Source: an uncultured Marinobacterium sp. (GTDB taxonomy: Bacteria > Pseudomonadota > Gammaproteobacteria > Pseudomonadales > Balneatricaceae). From it: DNA of 64,000 nucleotides. A program made the position numbers and the translations under genes. The notes beneath the pieces are model-generated. The model made no database searches, was not told the DNA's origin, and saw only the letters and a program-made list of their open reading frames with translations. Where the stretch lies: the NCBI GenBank assembly GCA_947501565.1, contig CANMWJ010000009.1, forward strand, positions 117,264 through 181,263, given 5' to 3'. Positions within the stretch are counted from its first letter, which is position 1. Every line of letters begins with the position of its first letter. Below are positions 34,502 to 43,586 of this stretch, in pieces.

Positions 34502-34971
34502 TCCGCGATCTCCTGGCGAATATGACCCAGCAACCCATCAGACGCCGCCTCCACCAGATCCAGCACATGCCCGAAACCGTCGGCGCCACCGTAATAGGGA
34601 TCCGGCACCTCCACCTCGCTGCAATCGGCGAAATCGAGAAACAGCCCCAGGTGTCCCTTGTAATCAGCAGGACACACACGCTCAAGATTGGCCAGATTGC
34701 TGTGGTCCATCGCCAATATGTAATCGAAGCTTCCGAAGTCGGAAGCCTCAACCTGACGAGCACGCAATGGCGACAGATCGTAACCACGACGCTGAGCGGC
34801 ACTGACCGAGCGTTGGTCCGGCGCCTTACCTATGTGATAAGCCGCGGTACCCGCCGAATCCACCTCAATACGGTGCGCCAAACCAGAAGCATCAACACGC
34901 TGATGAAACACACCGTGAGCAGTCGGTGAGCGGCAGATATTGCCGAGGCAGACAAAGAGCACACGTGCCAT
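34498..34971 (-). CDS. Low-molecular-weight protein-tyrosine phosphatase
   Basis: 157-residue LMW-PTP with the active-site loop LFVCLGNICRSPTAHG (C-x5-R-S) at the N terminus and the general-acid motif VPDPYYGGADGF near residue 125. It dephosphorylates phosphotyrosine; in bacteria it commonly opposes exopolysaccharide-associated tyrosine kinases, but no kinase gene is in the window. It is translationally coupled on both sides: the start shares a base with the kdsB stop (TGATG), and its stop overlaps the murB start. Confidence 0.93.
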   Translation of the reverse strand: MARVLFVCLGNICRSPTAHGVFHQRVDASGLAHRIEVDSAGTAAYHIGKAPDQRSVSAAQRRGYDLSPLRARQVEASDFGSFDYILAMDHSNLANLERVCPADYKGHLGLFLDFADCSEVEVPDPYYGGADGFGHVLDLVEAASDGLLGHIRQEIAD

Positions 34972-35738
34972 CAGGCTTTCTCCATCAATGCACGCAAGCG
35001 GTCAAGGTCTTCCTGCGTATCCACACCCGCTGGAGGCAACTCATCCGCCACCGCAACATGAATCCCGGCACCATTCCACATCGCACGTAGCTGTTCCAGG
35101 CACTCAGTTTCCTCCAGCGGCGCTGGCGGCCAGGTTACGAAGTCGTTCAGCAACTTAACGCGATACGCATAGATACCGATATGGCGCTGCCAGGAGAAAC
35201 CTTCCGGCATGGTGTTACGGGCTTCGGGATCACTAAACTGATCACGCGGCCACGGCATCGGTGCACGACTGAAATAGAGCGCCTTACCACGCACATCACT
35301 GACGACTTTCACCACATTCGGATTCATCAGACTATTAATATCTTCGATCGGCTCACTCAGGGTAGCGATGCTGGCATCCGGCTCAGCTTTCAGATTGTGC
35401 GCCACCTGGTTGATAATGCGCGGCGGAACTAGCGGCTCGTCACCCTGCACATTCACCACGATATCGTCGGCGTAGAAGCCCTGCAGCTTCACTACCTCCT
35501 GCAGACGGTCAGTACCGGACGGGTGATCCGGGGAGGTCATGCAGACCTCAGCACCAAAACCCGCAGCCACATCGGCGATACGCTGATCATCCGTGGCAAC
35601 AATCACACGCTCAGCCTCACTTTCCAGTGCGCGCTCGTAGACGTGCTGGATCATCGGCTTGCCAGCGATCTCCGCCAATGGCTTACCGGGTAAACGACTT
35701 GATGCATAGCGGGCAGGGATAATGACGGTAAAGCTCAT
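34971..35738 (-). CDS. kdsB: 3-deoxy-manno-octulosonate cytidylyltransferase
   Basis: 255-residue CMP-KDO synthetase, activating KDO for lipopolysaccharide inner-core synthesis. Conserved motifs: [20 protein letters not shown] (nucleotide loop), [26 protein letters not shown], and [11 protein letters not shown]. Full length. Downstream of ycaR and lpxK, upstream of the LMW phosphatase in the envelope operon, the same order found in many gammaproteobacteria (lpxK-ycaR-kdsB). Confidence 0.96.
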   Translation of the reverse strand: MSFTVIIPARYASSRLPGKPLAEIAGKPMIQHVYERALESEAERVIVATDDQRIADVAAGFGAEVCMTSPDHPSGTDRLQEVVKLQGFYADDIVVNVQGDEPLVPPRIINQVAHNLKAEPDASIATLSEPIEDINSLMNPNVVKVVSDVRGKALYFSRAPMPWPRDQFSDPEARNTMPEGFSWQRHIGIYAYRVKLLNDFVTWPPAPLEETECLEQLRAMWNGAGIHVAVADELPPAGVDTQEDLDRLRALMEKA

Positions 35739-35777
35739 AGGGTATCTCTCAGTCTGGTCATGGTTCGGTGACAGAAA

Positions 35778-35963
35778 TTACTTGCGCTCACGCTCTTCCA
35801 GCGTCAGCTTACGCGCTTCCTCTTCCAGCATCACCGGAATACCATCACGAACTGGGTATGCCAGACCACTGGCGCGACAGATCAGTTCCTGAGTTTCCGC
35901 GTTCCACTCTAAAGGGGCTTTTGATACCGGGCACACCAGCATCTCAATCAGTTTTTTATCCAT
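35778..35963 (-). CDS. ycaR: YcaR/Trm112-family small protein
   Basis: 61-residue protein of the Trm112-like UPF0434 (YcaR) family: [40 protein letters not shown]. In most relatives the first motif is CPxC; here it is CPVS, and only one Cys is found in each half, so a four-Cys zinc site is not possible. Its start overlaps the lpxK end by 8 nt, and kdsB follows after 39 nt. Role unknown beyond linkage to lpxK and kdsB. Confidence 0.9.
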   Translation of the reverse strand: MDKKLIEMLVCPVSKAPLEWNAETQELICRASGLAYPVRDGIPVMLEEEARKLTLEERERK

Positions 35964-36960
35964 TACTTTCTACCGTATGGGAAATCGAGTCGAGTTTGTT
36001 CAATAACGCTGCCTCAAAGCTAGATGGCAACGTCGCTGATACCTCAAGGTACCAGCCTTCAATGTTATTCAGTTTTACCGCCTTAACCGCGTCTTTTTCG
36101 GTCATCACAACCGGAAGCTCATCGGCAAAGGAAAAGTCTTCTGCGCTATATGCATGGTGATCCGCAAAGGGATGCTCCAGCGGCTCCATCCCGACAACGT
36201 TGCGCAGTGTATCAAAGAAGCGCCCCGGATTACCGATGCCGGCAACAGCATGAGCCTGCTTATGCGGCCACTGCTCGATCGGCATGCGTGTGCGACCATC
36301 CAGAGATACAAACCGGGTCGGCTGAAGCGTCATAGACACAGCGTCTGAAAACTCTGCGCCTTCGCCGTTGCGGATTACAAAATCAACACTTTTCAGACGC
36401 TCAACGGGCTCACGCAATGGCCCCGCAGGCAGGCAACAGCCGTTGCCAAGTCCACGCTGCGCATCAACTACAGCAAGCTCAACATCTCGCGCCAGCGCAT
36501 AATGCTGCAACCCGTCATCACTGATGATCAGGTCGCAGTCGAACTGTTTTAACAGATGCCGGACAGCAGCGGGGCGATCTGGATCAATGACGAGCGGACA
36601 GCCCGCCCGTTTGACAAGCATACAAGGCTCATCCCCACCCTCCGCTGGATCTGTATCCGCGGTGACAACGAACGGGTATTGCGGCGCCTTAGCGCCGTAA
36701 CCGCGACTAACCACCCCCGGGGTATACCCTGCAGCACGCAGGCGTTCGATCAGCCAGAGGGTGACGGGAGTTTTACCGGTACCTCCGACAGAGATATTAC
36801 CCACCACAATCACCGGAACCGGGGCACGATAAACCGCCTTTTTACCGGAGAGAAACGCGTGCTTACGCTTTGCAGCCAGATGCTGGTACAACCGCCCTAA
36901 CGGCCTCAACCATAAAGGCGCAGGTTGCTTCTGGTACCAGCGTTGCTCTAACCAACCCAT
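35956..36960 (-). CDS. lpxK: Tetraacyldisaccharide 4'-kinase
   Basis: 334-residue inner-membrane-associated kinase that phosphorylates the lipid A precursor at the 4' position. The start at 36960 (MGWLEQRW) is chosen by family pattern and an AGGAG about 13 nt upstream. A short hydrophobic N-terminal region leads to the Walker A motif [14 protein letters not shown] (residues about 55-68), then [14 protein letters not shown] (Walker B-like) and VMTEKDAVK near the C terminus. It abuts exbD (stop at 36962) and overlaps ycaR. Confidence 0.95.
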   Translation of the reverse strand: MGWLEQRWYQKQPAPLWLRPLGRLYQHLAAKRKHAFLSGKKAVYRAPVPVIVVGNISVGGTGKTPVTLWLIERLRAAGYTPGVVSRGYGAKAPQYPFVVTADTDPAEGGDEPCMLVKRAGCPLVIDPDRPAAVRHLLKQFDCDLIISDDGLQHYALARDVELAVVDAQRGLGNGCCLPAGPLREPVERLKSVDFVIRNGEGAEFSDAVSMTLQPTRFVSLDGRTRMPIEQWPHKQAHAVAGIGNPGRFFDTLRNVVGMEPLEHPFADHHAYSAEDFSFADELPVVMTEKDAVKAVKLNNIEGWYLEVSATLPSSFEAALLNKLDSISHTVESNG

Positions 36961-36961
36961 A

Positions 36962-37378
36962 TTAGTTCCGCGACTCCTGCGTGGTGATACTGAGCTTGGT
37001 AAATCCGAGCTTTCGCGCAACATCCATCGCGGTAACCACAGCCTGATGCGGTGTTTGCGCGTCTGCAGCGATGGTCAACGGTTTCGAGGAATCGCCACCT
37101 GATAGCTGTTTCAACGCCTGCCGCAGCGACTCTGCATCATCCGACAGCGTCCTAGTGCCATTAACGCTGTACACCCCCTGCGCGGTTACGACAATCTCCA
37201 GCGCGTCGGGAACGGTTTCAGAAGGAACACCCGTTGCTGCAGGCAGATCAATCTCCAGCTGCGTTTGCGGCTTAAAGGTGGTGGAGACCATAAAGAAGAT
37301 CAGCAACAGGAACACCACGTCGATCAACGGTGTCAGGTTAACTGAAACCTCTTCGGGCTTTTGGCGACTGAATTTCAT
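36962..37378 (-). CDS. exbD: ExbD/TolR-family biopolymer transport protein
   Basis: 138-residue protein with one N-terminal membrane helix (LIDVVFLLLIFFMVSTTF) containing the Asp that takes part in proton-driven energy transduction, and a periplasmic domain. The N-terminal VNLTPLIDVVF matches ExbD/TolR. Together with the upstream ExbB it forms an energising complex for TonB-like or other outer-membrane systems. It is 8 nt from exbB and directly adjacent to lpxK, an arrangement frequent in gammaproteobacteria. Confidence 0.92.
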   Translation of the reverse strand: MKFSRQKPEEVSVNLTPLIDVVFLLLIFFMVSTTFKPQTQLEIDLPAATGVPSETVPDALEIVVTAQGVYSVNGTRTLSDDAESLRQALKQLSGGDSSKPLTIAADAQTPHQAVVTAMDVARKLGFTKLSITTQESRN

Positions 37379-37386
37379 ATCGCGCC

Positions 37387-38004
37387 TTAGTCGTCAGCTT
37401 CACGCTGACCATGAATCATCTCAACCAGCTTGACGGCTTGCTGTTCCATTGAGATGATAAGAGAGTCCACCCGACGCATAAAAAAGCGGTGGAAGATCAA
37501 CGCAGGGATAGCGACCGCCAGACCCGCCGCAGTAGTTATCAGGGCTTCAGAGATACCGCCAGCCAGCACGTTAGCATTGCCAGTACCCTGAATCATAATC
37601 TCGTTGAACACCTTGATCATACCGATCACGGTACCGAGCAGGCCCAGCAACGGGGTGATCGCGGCGATGGTACCCAAAGGGCTGAGAAAACGCTCAAGTT
37701 CATGAATCACTTCAGAGGCGGTTTCTTCAATACTTTCCTTCATCACCTCACGACCATGGCGCGCATTTCTGATCCCGGCAACCATGATCCGCCCCAGCGG
37801 ACTCGAATCACGGATCTCCTGAATCTGCTCAGTGCTAAGTTCCTGTTTGCGAATTCCGGCAAGAATATCCGGCAACAGGTTGTCGGGGGTGACACTGGAG
37901 GTGCGCAAGGTCCAAAAACGCTCAAGACAGATCGCCAATGCAATAACAGAACTGGCGATGATTGGGATCATCAACCAACCGCCCGATTTAACAAGCTCTA
38001 ACAC
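37387..38004 (-). CDS. exbB: ExbB/TolQ/MotA-type proton channel protein
   Basis: 205-residue three-helix inner-membrane protein: helix 1 GGWLMIPIIASSVIALAICL, then a cytoplasmic loop, helix 2 LGTIAAITPLLGLLGTVIGMI, and helix 3 ALITTAAGLAVAIPALIFH. The PLLGLLGTVIGM and TAAGLAVAIPA motifs are characteristic of the MotA/TolQ/ExbB family. It pairs with ExbD to pass the proton gradient. It starts 72 nt after comEC. Confidence 0.92.
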   Translation of the reverse strand: MLELVKSGGWLMIPIIASSVIALAICLERFWTLRTSSVTPDNLLPDILAGIRKQELSTEQIQEIRDSSPLGRIMVAGIRNARHGREVMKESIEETASEVIHELERFLSPLGTIAAITPLLGLLGTVIGMIKVFNEIMIQGTGNANVLAGGISEALITTAAGLAVAIPALIFHRFFMRRVDSLIISMEQQAVKLVEMIHGQREADD

Positions 38005-38076
38005 CTAACACAACCTCCGCAATATCTGGCGCTTACTCTAACATAGGCGACCAACACCGAGTACCCTGCAACAGCG

Positions 38077-40317
38077 CTATCCACTTGACCAGAAACGCTT
38101 ACGGATCTCTCGCCACCCCTGCGCCCGACAAACTCCATCAGACGATGAGTGCAGATAGAGCGCCCCCTGCTCTGCCGTAAGCAGACTGCGTGCCGAGACC
38201 TCAGACACTCGCTGCAGCACGACCGGGTCCGGATGATTAAACCGATTGGCATAACCCGAGCTAAAGATGACCTCCTGCGGCCGCCAACGCTGCAGAAAAA
38301 CCCCGGAACTGCCTGTCTTACTGCCATGATGGGAGGCAATCAGCCAGTTCAACTGTTGCTGCCCTGGTAACAAACGCCCCTCAACGGTCAGATCGATATC
38401 ACCGGTCAACAACATAGAGCAATACCTGTCACTGACACGTAAGACACAGGAACGATTGTTATCAGATACACCTTCACTACCCGCCAGCACCTCAAAACGC
38501 ACCGTACCCCACGTCCACTCCTGCCCTTTACGGCAGGCACCGTAATTGAACTTATCAACCAGCTCAGGACTGCCGGTCATCCCCTTCAGCACCGCCAGCT
38601 CGGCTCTGACAACGGAATGCCCGCCGGTATGATCCAGATCGTTATGGCTAAGTACTAACAGATCGATCTTGCTGTGCCGCTTACGCTCCAGATAGGGCAA
38701 AACGGTCGATGAGAAATTGCTGCGCCCACTGACAAACGCCGGGCCCGTGTCATACAGCAGGACTTTTCCATCTGCCTCCACCAACACCGACAAACCTTGC
38801 CCCACATCAAACACCCAAACCTCAAAGCCCTTTTGGTCTCTCTCCGGACCGCTGTTTGCCGCGCCAAACACCAGCGGAAAGCAGATCAGCACACCCAACC
38901 AGCGCGCTGGAAACCCTGCTGGCTGCAACAACAGAAAAATACCCAGCGCAGCAAACAGGAGAGTCATCAGGGATGGCGCGTCCGGCTCCCAGAGCTCCGG
39001 TTGCAGCGCAGCCCCAAACCCAACAAGCGCCCAGAAAGCGTCTACCAGATAGACAACAAACTGAGCGGTGATCTGAATAGAGAACAGGGAAAACGTCAGG
39101 TCCAGCAACGATGCCAGCAGCAATACAGCGACGAGAGGAATAGCAATGAGATTGATAAGCGGTGCAACGATGGATACCCCGCCAAACATAAAGACAAGCA
39201 GCGGTGCCATAGCCAGACAGATGGCCAGTTGAACACGCCACCCGATCAGATCACGCATACGCAGCCCGGCCAGCCACAGAAGCACAGCGACCGCACAGAA
39301 AGAGAGCCAGAATCCAACCTCATGCGTTGCGATTGGCAACAGAGTCAACACCACCGCCATCGCCGCCCACCAACGGCTCCACAGATCCACATGCCACAAA
39401 CGCCACTGCGCCAGAAGAAAGATGGCCACCATCACAAAGGCGCGCTGAGTTGGAAGCGCAGCGCCAGCCAGAAGCATATAGAGAAACGCGCAGCTTATCC
39501 CTGCAAACGCCGCCATCAGGCGTGCATTAAGGCCCGGAAAGAGCCATACGGCACCTTTGGCCAGCAGCATTCCCAGCAGTGCAGCAAAGCCGATATGCAA
39601 ACCACTGATTACAGCCAGATGGATAGTACCGGTCGCCCTCAACTGCTGCCACTGGCTGTCATCAAAAGCACTCCTGGCCCCTAGCGTAATTGCACCAATT
39701 AGGGCATGGACCTCCTGAGTCGGATAACGCTGGATGATATACTCCAGCAACAAGAACCGCATACAGCCGACACCACAACGGACCTCCGCACTTTTCTCAT
39801 GCAGCGCACGAACATAACCTGTCGCATCAATGCCACGCGCGAACAGCCATCGCTCATAATCAAAGCCATCGGGGTTAGCGTAACCATGGGGCGGTTTCAG
39901 GCGGACCGTCATGCTCAGCCGTTGACCGGGTTTGATTACAAAAGTGGGACGGTACCAACTTAAGCGCAACTTGCGCGGTGCCGGACTACGCAAGTCAGCA
40001 CCTTTGTGGGGTGTGATGGTATCCACCTGAAAATTAAAGCGGACTACGCTCAGTGACTGTTCAGGCAAACCCACCACCTCACCGCTGATATTCCAGTCGG
40101 CTTTCAGCGGTTCACTGTGCAATCGATGCCCCATCTGCCAGTGACACCAGAGCAGACTCCAACCCGCCCCGAGAAAAAAGGCGACCATGGACACAGGGAG
40201 AAGCCGCCTGAACAGCAGCGGCACAATCAGAAGCACACCGAAAATTAGCGGTGGCAATACCGGTAACCAGACAATGGTCGTAATTCCGGCCACATAACAG
40301 ATCATCCTTGATCTCAT
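38077..40317 (-). CDS. comEC: ComEC/Rec2 DNA-uptake channel
   Basis: 746-residue competence protein that carries single-stranded DNA across the inner membrane. The order is: DUF4131 region, a competence domain with many membrane helices (HLAVISGLHIGFAALLGMLL; GAALPTQRAFVMVAIFLLA), and a C-terminal metallo-beta-lactamase-like domain (VWVFDVGQGLSVLVEADGKV; VLSHNDLDHTGGHS; WLIASHHGSKTGSS). The start at 40317 is chosen because AGGT lies about 9 nt upstream; ATG 40305 is an alternative. The earlier open frame overlaps the promoter of the divergent gene and is rejected. Confidence 0.92.
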   Translation of the reverse strand: MRSRMICYVAGITTIVWLPVLPPLIFGVLLIVPLLFRRLLPVSMVAFFLGAGWSLLWCHWQMGHRLHSEPLKADWNISGEVVGLPEQSLSVVRFNFQVDTITPHKGADLRSPAPRKLRLSWYRPTFVIKPGQRLSMTVRLKPPHGYANPDGFDYERWLFARGIDATGYVRALHEKSAEVRCGVGCMRFLLLEYIIQRYPTQEVHALIGAITLGARSAFDDSQWQQLRATGTIHLAVISGLHIGFAALLGMLLAKGAVWLFPGLNARLMAAFAGISCAFLYMLLAGAALPTQRAFVMVAIFLLAQWRLWHVDLWSRWWAAMAVVLTLLPIATHEVGFWLSFCAVAVLLWLAGLRMRDLIGWRVQLAICLAMAPLLVFMFGGVSIVAPLINLIAIPLVAVLLLASLLDLTFSLFSIQITAQFVVYLVDAFWALVGFGAALQPELWEPDAPSLMTLLFAALGIFLLLQPAGFPARWLGVLICFPLVFGAANSGPERDQKGFEVWVFDVGQGLSVLVEADGKVLLYDTGPAFVSGRSNFSSTVLPYLERKRHSKIDLLVLSHNDLDHTGGHSVVRAELAVLKGMTGSPELVDKFNYGACRKGQEWTWGTVRFEVLAGSEGVSDNNRSCVLRVSDRYCSMLLTGDIDLTVEGRLLPGQQQLNWLIASHHGSKTGSSGVFLQRWRPQEVIFSSGYANRFNHPDPVVLQRVSEVSARSLLTAEQGALYLHSSSDGVCRAQGWREIRKRFWSSG

Positions 40318-40386
40318 CAGTTGGCTTACCTGCAGGGAGTATGCATAATACGAGCGTCTTTGGTCACTACTATAAGTCCGACCCAC

Positions 40387-40908
40387 ATGCCTCGCAAACT
40401 CATCAAGAAGTACATGCCCGATGAGCGCAAGCTCAAAGAACACAAACACCTGAGTTGGCTTGGCAGCCATCTGCATGAACCTAACTTATGGCACCTTACC
40501 CGCCGTTCGGTTTCCCGTGCGTTTGCCGTTGGCCTGTTCTGCGCGTTCCTGCCGATACCCGCGCAGATGATTGTGGCAGCCGTCCTTGCGCTTATCTGCC
40601 GCAGCAACCTGCCGATTTCCGTAGGTTTAGTTTGGATCACCAACCCTCTCACCATGCCGCCAATCTTTTATGGCACTTATCTGGTGGGTGATTTTCTGCT
40701 GGGCAGCCCCGGCGGCGCGATTGAGTTCGAGCTATCGATGGAGTGGCTGAGCGAAAGTCTCTCTTTGATCTGGTGGCCACTGCTGTTTGGGTCAGTGGTC
40801 TGCGGAGTATTTTTTGCCGTGCTTTCCTATTTCGCTATCAATCAATTCTGGGTCTGGCACGTAAACCGCAGCTGGAAACGCCGCAAAGAAAAAAGCCGGA
40901 ACTGCTGA
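40387..40908 (+). CDS. DUF2062 membrane protein
   Basis: 173-residue DUF2062 protein. A basic N-terminal segment (MPRKLIKKYMPDERKLKEHK) precedes SRAFAVGLFCAFLPIPAQMI and VGLVWITNPLTMPPIFYGTY, the conserved motifs of the family, then a further helix (LIWWPLLFGSVVCGVFFAVL) and a basic tail. Integral inner-membrane protein of unknown function, often next to comEC in gammaproteobacteria, as here (divergent, 69-nt gap). ATG 40387 fits the family N terminus. Its stop codon lies inside the terminator hairpin. Confidence 0.85.
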   Translation: MPRKLIKKYMPDERKLKEHKHLSWLGSHLHEPNLWHLTRRSVSRAFAVGLFCAFLPIPAQMIVAAVLALICRSNLPISVGLVWITNPLTMPPIFYGTYLVGDFLLGSPGGAIEFELSMEWLSESLSLIWWPLLFGSVVCGVFFAVLSYFAINQFWVWHVNRSWKRRKEKSRNC

Positions 40909-40923
40909 TCAGCAATTCCGGCT
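40891..40923 (+). terminator. Terminator overlapping the DUF2062 stop codon
   Basis: AGCCGGAA-c-TGCTGATCAGCA-a-TTCCGGCT hairpin (40894-40923) with a weak T-rich tail (CTTTATCT) on the + strand. The stop at 40906-40908 is near the tip of the hairpin. Confidence 0.7.
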
Positions 40924-40962
40924 CTTTATCTCTCATTAAGAATGCGCGATAAGCCGCGCGCA

Positions 40963-41655
40963 TTACACCGCAAGTTCAAGCTCGTGCAGGCCACCGTCGC
41001 GCAGCTCGACTACCCGCCCAGTACGCTGCGCCAGTGCAAAGTCGTGGGTAACGATCACAAATGCGATGCCCAGCTCTTCGTTAAGCTTCTCGATCAACTG
41101 CTGAACATCTTCCGCTGTCTGACGATCGAGGTTACCCGTAGGCTCATCCATCAACACGCAAGCAGGTTTCCCGATCAGCGCGCGCGCAATTGCCACTCGC
41201 TGGCGCTCACCGCCACTCAACTGTGCAGGCTTATGGGTTAAACGCTTTGCCAGCCCCACACAGCCAAGAATCTCTTCCGCACGCTGCTTAATATCGGCAA
41301 TCTTGTCACCACGCAGCAGCAACGGCATGGCGACATTTTCAAGCGCACTGAACTCAGGCAACAGATGATGAAACTGGTAGACAAAACCCAGCTGTTCATT
41401 ACGTATACGAGCCCGCACCTTTTCTGATTGCTCGTGCAGATCTTTACCACCAACGGAAACAGTACCGCTGGTTGGCAAATCCAATCCGCCCAGAATATTC
41501 AGCAGCGTACTTTTACCGGAACCGGAGGTACCGACAATTGCCATACGCTCACCAGCATCCAGGCGGAAGTTGAGATCACGCAGCACAGTTAGTTCCTGCC
41601 CTGCTTCCTTATAGGACTTCGTAACCGAGTCCGCCAACAGGATCGGATCACTCAT
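40963..41655 (-). CDS. lolD: Lipoprotein-releasing ABC transporter ATPase LolD
   Basis: 230-residue ATP-binding subunit of the LolCDE complex, which extracts outer-membrane lipoproteins from the inner membrane. Walker A is GTSGSGKSTLLNILGGLD, the signature is LSGGERQRVAIARALIG, Walker B is CVLMDEPTGNLD, with the switch His in FVIVTHDFALA. It overlaps the preceding membrane subunit gene by 8 nt. Only one LolC/E-type membrane gene is adjacent; a second copy is not visible in the window. Confidence 0.94.
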   Translation of the reverse strand: MSDPILLADSVTKSYKEAGQELTVLRDLNFRLDAGERMAIVGTSGSGKSTLLNILGGLDLPTSGTVSVGGKDLHEQSEKVRARIRNEQLGFVYQFHHLLPEFSALENVAMPLLLRGDKIADIKQRAEEILGCVGLAKRLTHKPAQLSGGERQRVAIARALIGKPACVLMDEPTGNLDRQTAEDVQQLIEKLNEELGIAFVIVTHDFALAQRTGRVVELRDGGLHELELAV

Positions 41656-42895
41656 AGCGCAACGCCTCCGCCGGATGGGTTTTCGCAGCGCGGTACGCCG
41701 GATAGATAGTGGCCAGGAAACTGATCACCAGTGCCGAGCTGCAGATGGTAATTACATCTGGCCACTGCAGATCGGACGGCAGATAACTAATGAAGTAAAC
41801 GCCAGGATCAAGGAACTGAATGCCGAAGGTAACCTCTACCCAGGCGATCAGATCAGACACAGTTAGCGCCAGCAAAACACCAAGACCACCACCGAGCAGC
41901 GTGCCCACAATACCGATCACCGTGCCCTGCACCATAAAGATGCGCATGATGCGTCCGGGCGTCGCACCCAGCGTACGCATAATCGCTACGTCCGCTTTTT
42001 TGTCAGTTACGACCATCACCAGCGTCGAAACTATATTAAACGCTGCAACAAGAACGATCAGAAACAGTAGCAGGCCGATCATCCGCTTTTCCAACTGTAT
42101 CGCCTGGAAGAGATTGCCGTGCGTACGGGTCCAATCGCTGGTGCGGTAGACGCCTCCCAGAGAGTTGGCGATGTCGCGAGCCTTAACCGGCGCGCTGAAA
42201 AGGTCATCAAATTTGAGACGGATACCATCGATAACGGTGGGGTCGTATCGTTTGATCTTGGCGGCATCTTTCATCGAGATATAAGCCAGCGAAGCATCCA
42301 GCTCAGCGCCCACCTCAAAGGTACCTACAACCGTAAAACGCTTGAGCCGGGGGATCATACCCGCCACGCTCACCGAGGCTTCCGGCAGCACAAGAGTAAC
42401 CTTGTCACCCACTCGTGCCCCGAGATAACGCGCCAGCAGATCACCCAGGACAATACCAAAGCGTTGACCCTCTAATGCGTCGAGTGAACCGGTTTTGATA
42501 TGACGACCGATGATAGAAACATCGCGCTCAGCTTCTGGCTGGATGCCGTACACCATAACGCCGCGAACAACGCCCCGGTTGGTGAGCATACCTTGCGCCT
42601 GAATGTAAGGGGCTGCGGCGAGCACATCAGGACTTTGCTGAACCTGTTGCTGCACCGCCTGCCAATCCTCCATCGGGCGGCCATACTCGCTGATGGTGGC
42701 ATGAGGCACCATACCGAGAATGCGTTGTTTCAATTCACGATCAAAACCATTCATCACAGACAGGACGACGATAAGCGCAGCAACGCCGAGCATCAGGCCC
42801 AACATCGACGCCAACGAGATAAATGAGATGAAATGATTACTACGTTTGGCCGCGGTATAACGCAATCCAACGTATACGGAGAGTGGTCTAAACAT
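41648..42895 (-). CDS. lolC: LolC/LolE-type lipoprotein-releasing permease
   Basis: 415-residue membrane subunit of the Lol system. An N-terminal helix (FISFISLASMLGLMLGVAAL) is followed by a large periplasmic domain (about residues 50-270) and three C-terminal helices (LLLFLIVLVAAFNIVSTLVM; TVIGIVGTLLGGGLGVLLAL; VITICSSALVISFLATIYPA). The start at 42895 (MFRPLSVYVGLRYTAAKR) matches the family; longer frames upstream overlap the divergent PilZ gene. With a single LolC/E gene next to lolD, this may be a homodimeric LolF-type subunit (inference). Confidence 0.9.
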   Translation of the reverse strand: MFRPLSVYVGLRYTAAKRSNHFISFISLASMLGLMLGVAALIVVLSVMNGFDRELKQRILGMVPHATISEYGRPMEDWQAVQQQVQQSPDVLAAAPYIQAQGMLTNRGVVRGVMVYGIQPEAERDVSIIGRHIKTGSLDALEGQRFGIVLGDLLARYLGARVGDKVTLVLPEASVSVAGMIPRLKRFTVVGTFEVGAELDASLAYISMKDAAKIKRYDPTVIDGIRLKFDDLFSAPVKARDIANSLGGVYRTSDWTRTHGNLFQAIQLEKRMIGLLLFLIVLVAAFNIVSTLVMVVTDKKADVAIMRTLGATPGRIMRIFMVQGTVIGIVGTLLGGGLGVLLALTVSDLIAWVEVTFGIQFLDPGVYFISYLPSDLQWPDVITICSSALVISFLATIYPAYRAAKTHPAEALRYE

Positions 42896-43006
42896 GGCCG
42901 GATTAAAGCATAGAAAGGATAATTTCTCTAACAAATTCAGTGAAATATTGGTTATACTCGACGCAACATTACACTTAAACCTCAGCATAAAAATAGGGCG
43001 CTTCGG

Positions 43007-43579
43007 ATGCAGGAACAGGACCGTCGCAAATTCTTCCGTATCGATCATCAGGTCTCTATCGAGCTCAAAAAAATCTCTGAAGAGGAGATCAGCCAGAATC
43101 CTAGCCCTGTACAGTTTGAAGTTTCCCCCTACTTTTTGCTGTTGAGCCAACTGCAGGACCTGGATGCAGAAGGCGATCACCTGCTACGCAAGATCGCAGA
43201 AAAGGATTCAAACACCGCCTCTTTCCTGCAATTGATGCACCGTAAGATCGACACCATTGCCCGCGCTGTTGCTGCCAGCGGCATCGAACTGGAACAGGTA
43301 ATCTCCCAGGAGATCAACCTTTCTGAAGGCGGCATGATGTTCGAGTACCCGGAAGAGATTGACCTCGGCCAACACCTTGCCATCAAACTGGTCTTCCCTG
43401 AAACCTGCATCGGCCTGCTGCTCTACGCCAAAGCGTGCCGCATCATCCCACTGGAGAATGGCCGCTACAAAACAGGCATCGAGTTTACCCGTCTACCGGA
43501 AAACTGCCGCCAGCTTCTGGCCCGCCAGGTTATGCTGCTGCAAAGTCGCCAACGCCAGTTGGAACTGGCCGAGCAATAA
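43007..43579 (+). CDS. PilZ-domain protein
   Basis: 190-residue protein with the two PilZ c-di-GMP contact motifs: QDRRKFFRIDHQV (RxxxR, N-terminal) and INLSEGGMMF (the D/NxSxxG motif, about residue 106), separated by a long helical insert (residues 35-95). An N-terminal PilZ half with the later motif around residue 106 is typical of the extended PilZ type. It probably senses c-di-GMP; the output is unknown. It is followed 8 nt later by the Tus-like gene in the same orientation. Confidence 0.85.
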   Translation: MQEQDRRKFFRIDHQVSIELKKISEEEISQNPSPVQFEVSPYFLLLSQLQDLDAEGDHLLRKIAEKDSNTASFLQLMHRKIDTIARAVAASGIELEQVISQEINLSEGGMMFEYPEEIDLGQHLAIKLVFPETCIGLLLYAKACRIIPLENGRYKTGIEFTRLPENCRQLLARQVMLLQSRQRQLELAEQ

Positions 43580-43586
43580 AATCTCC

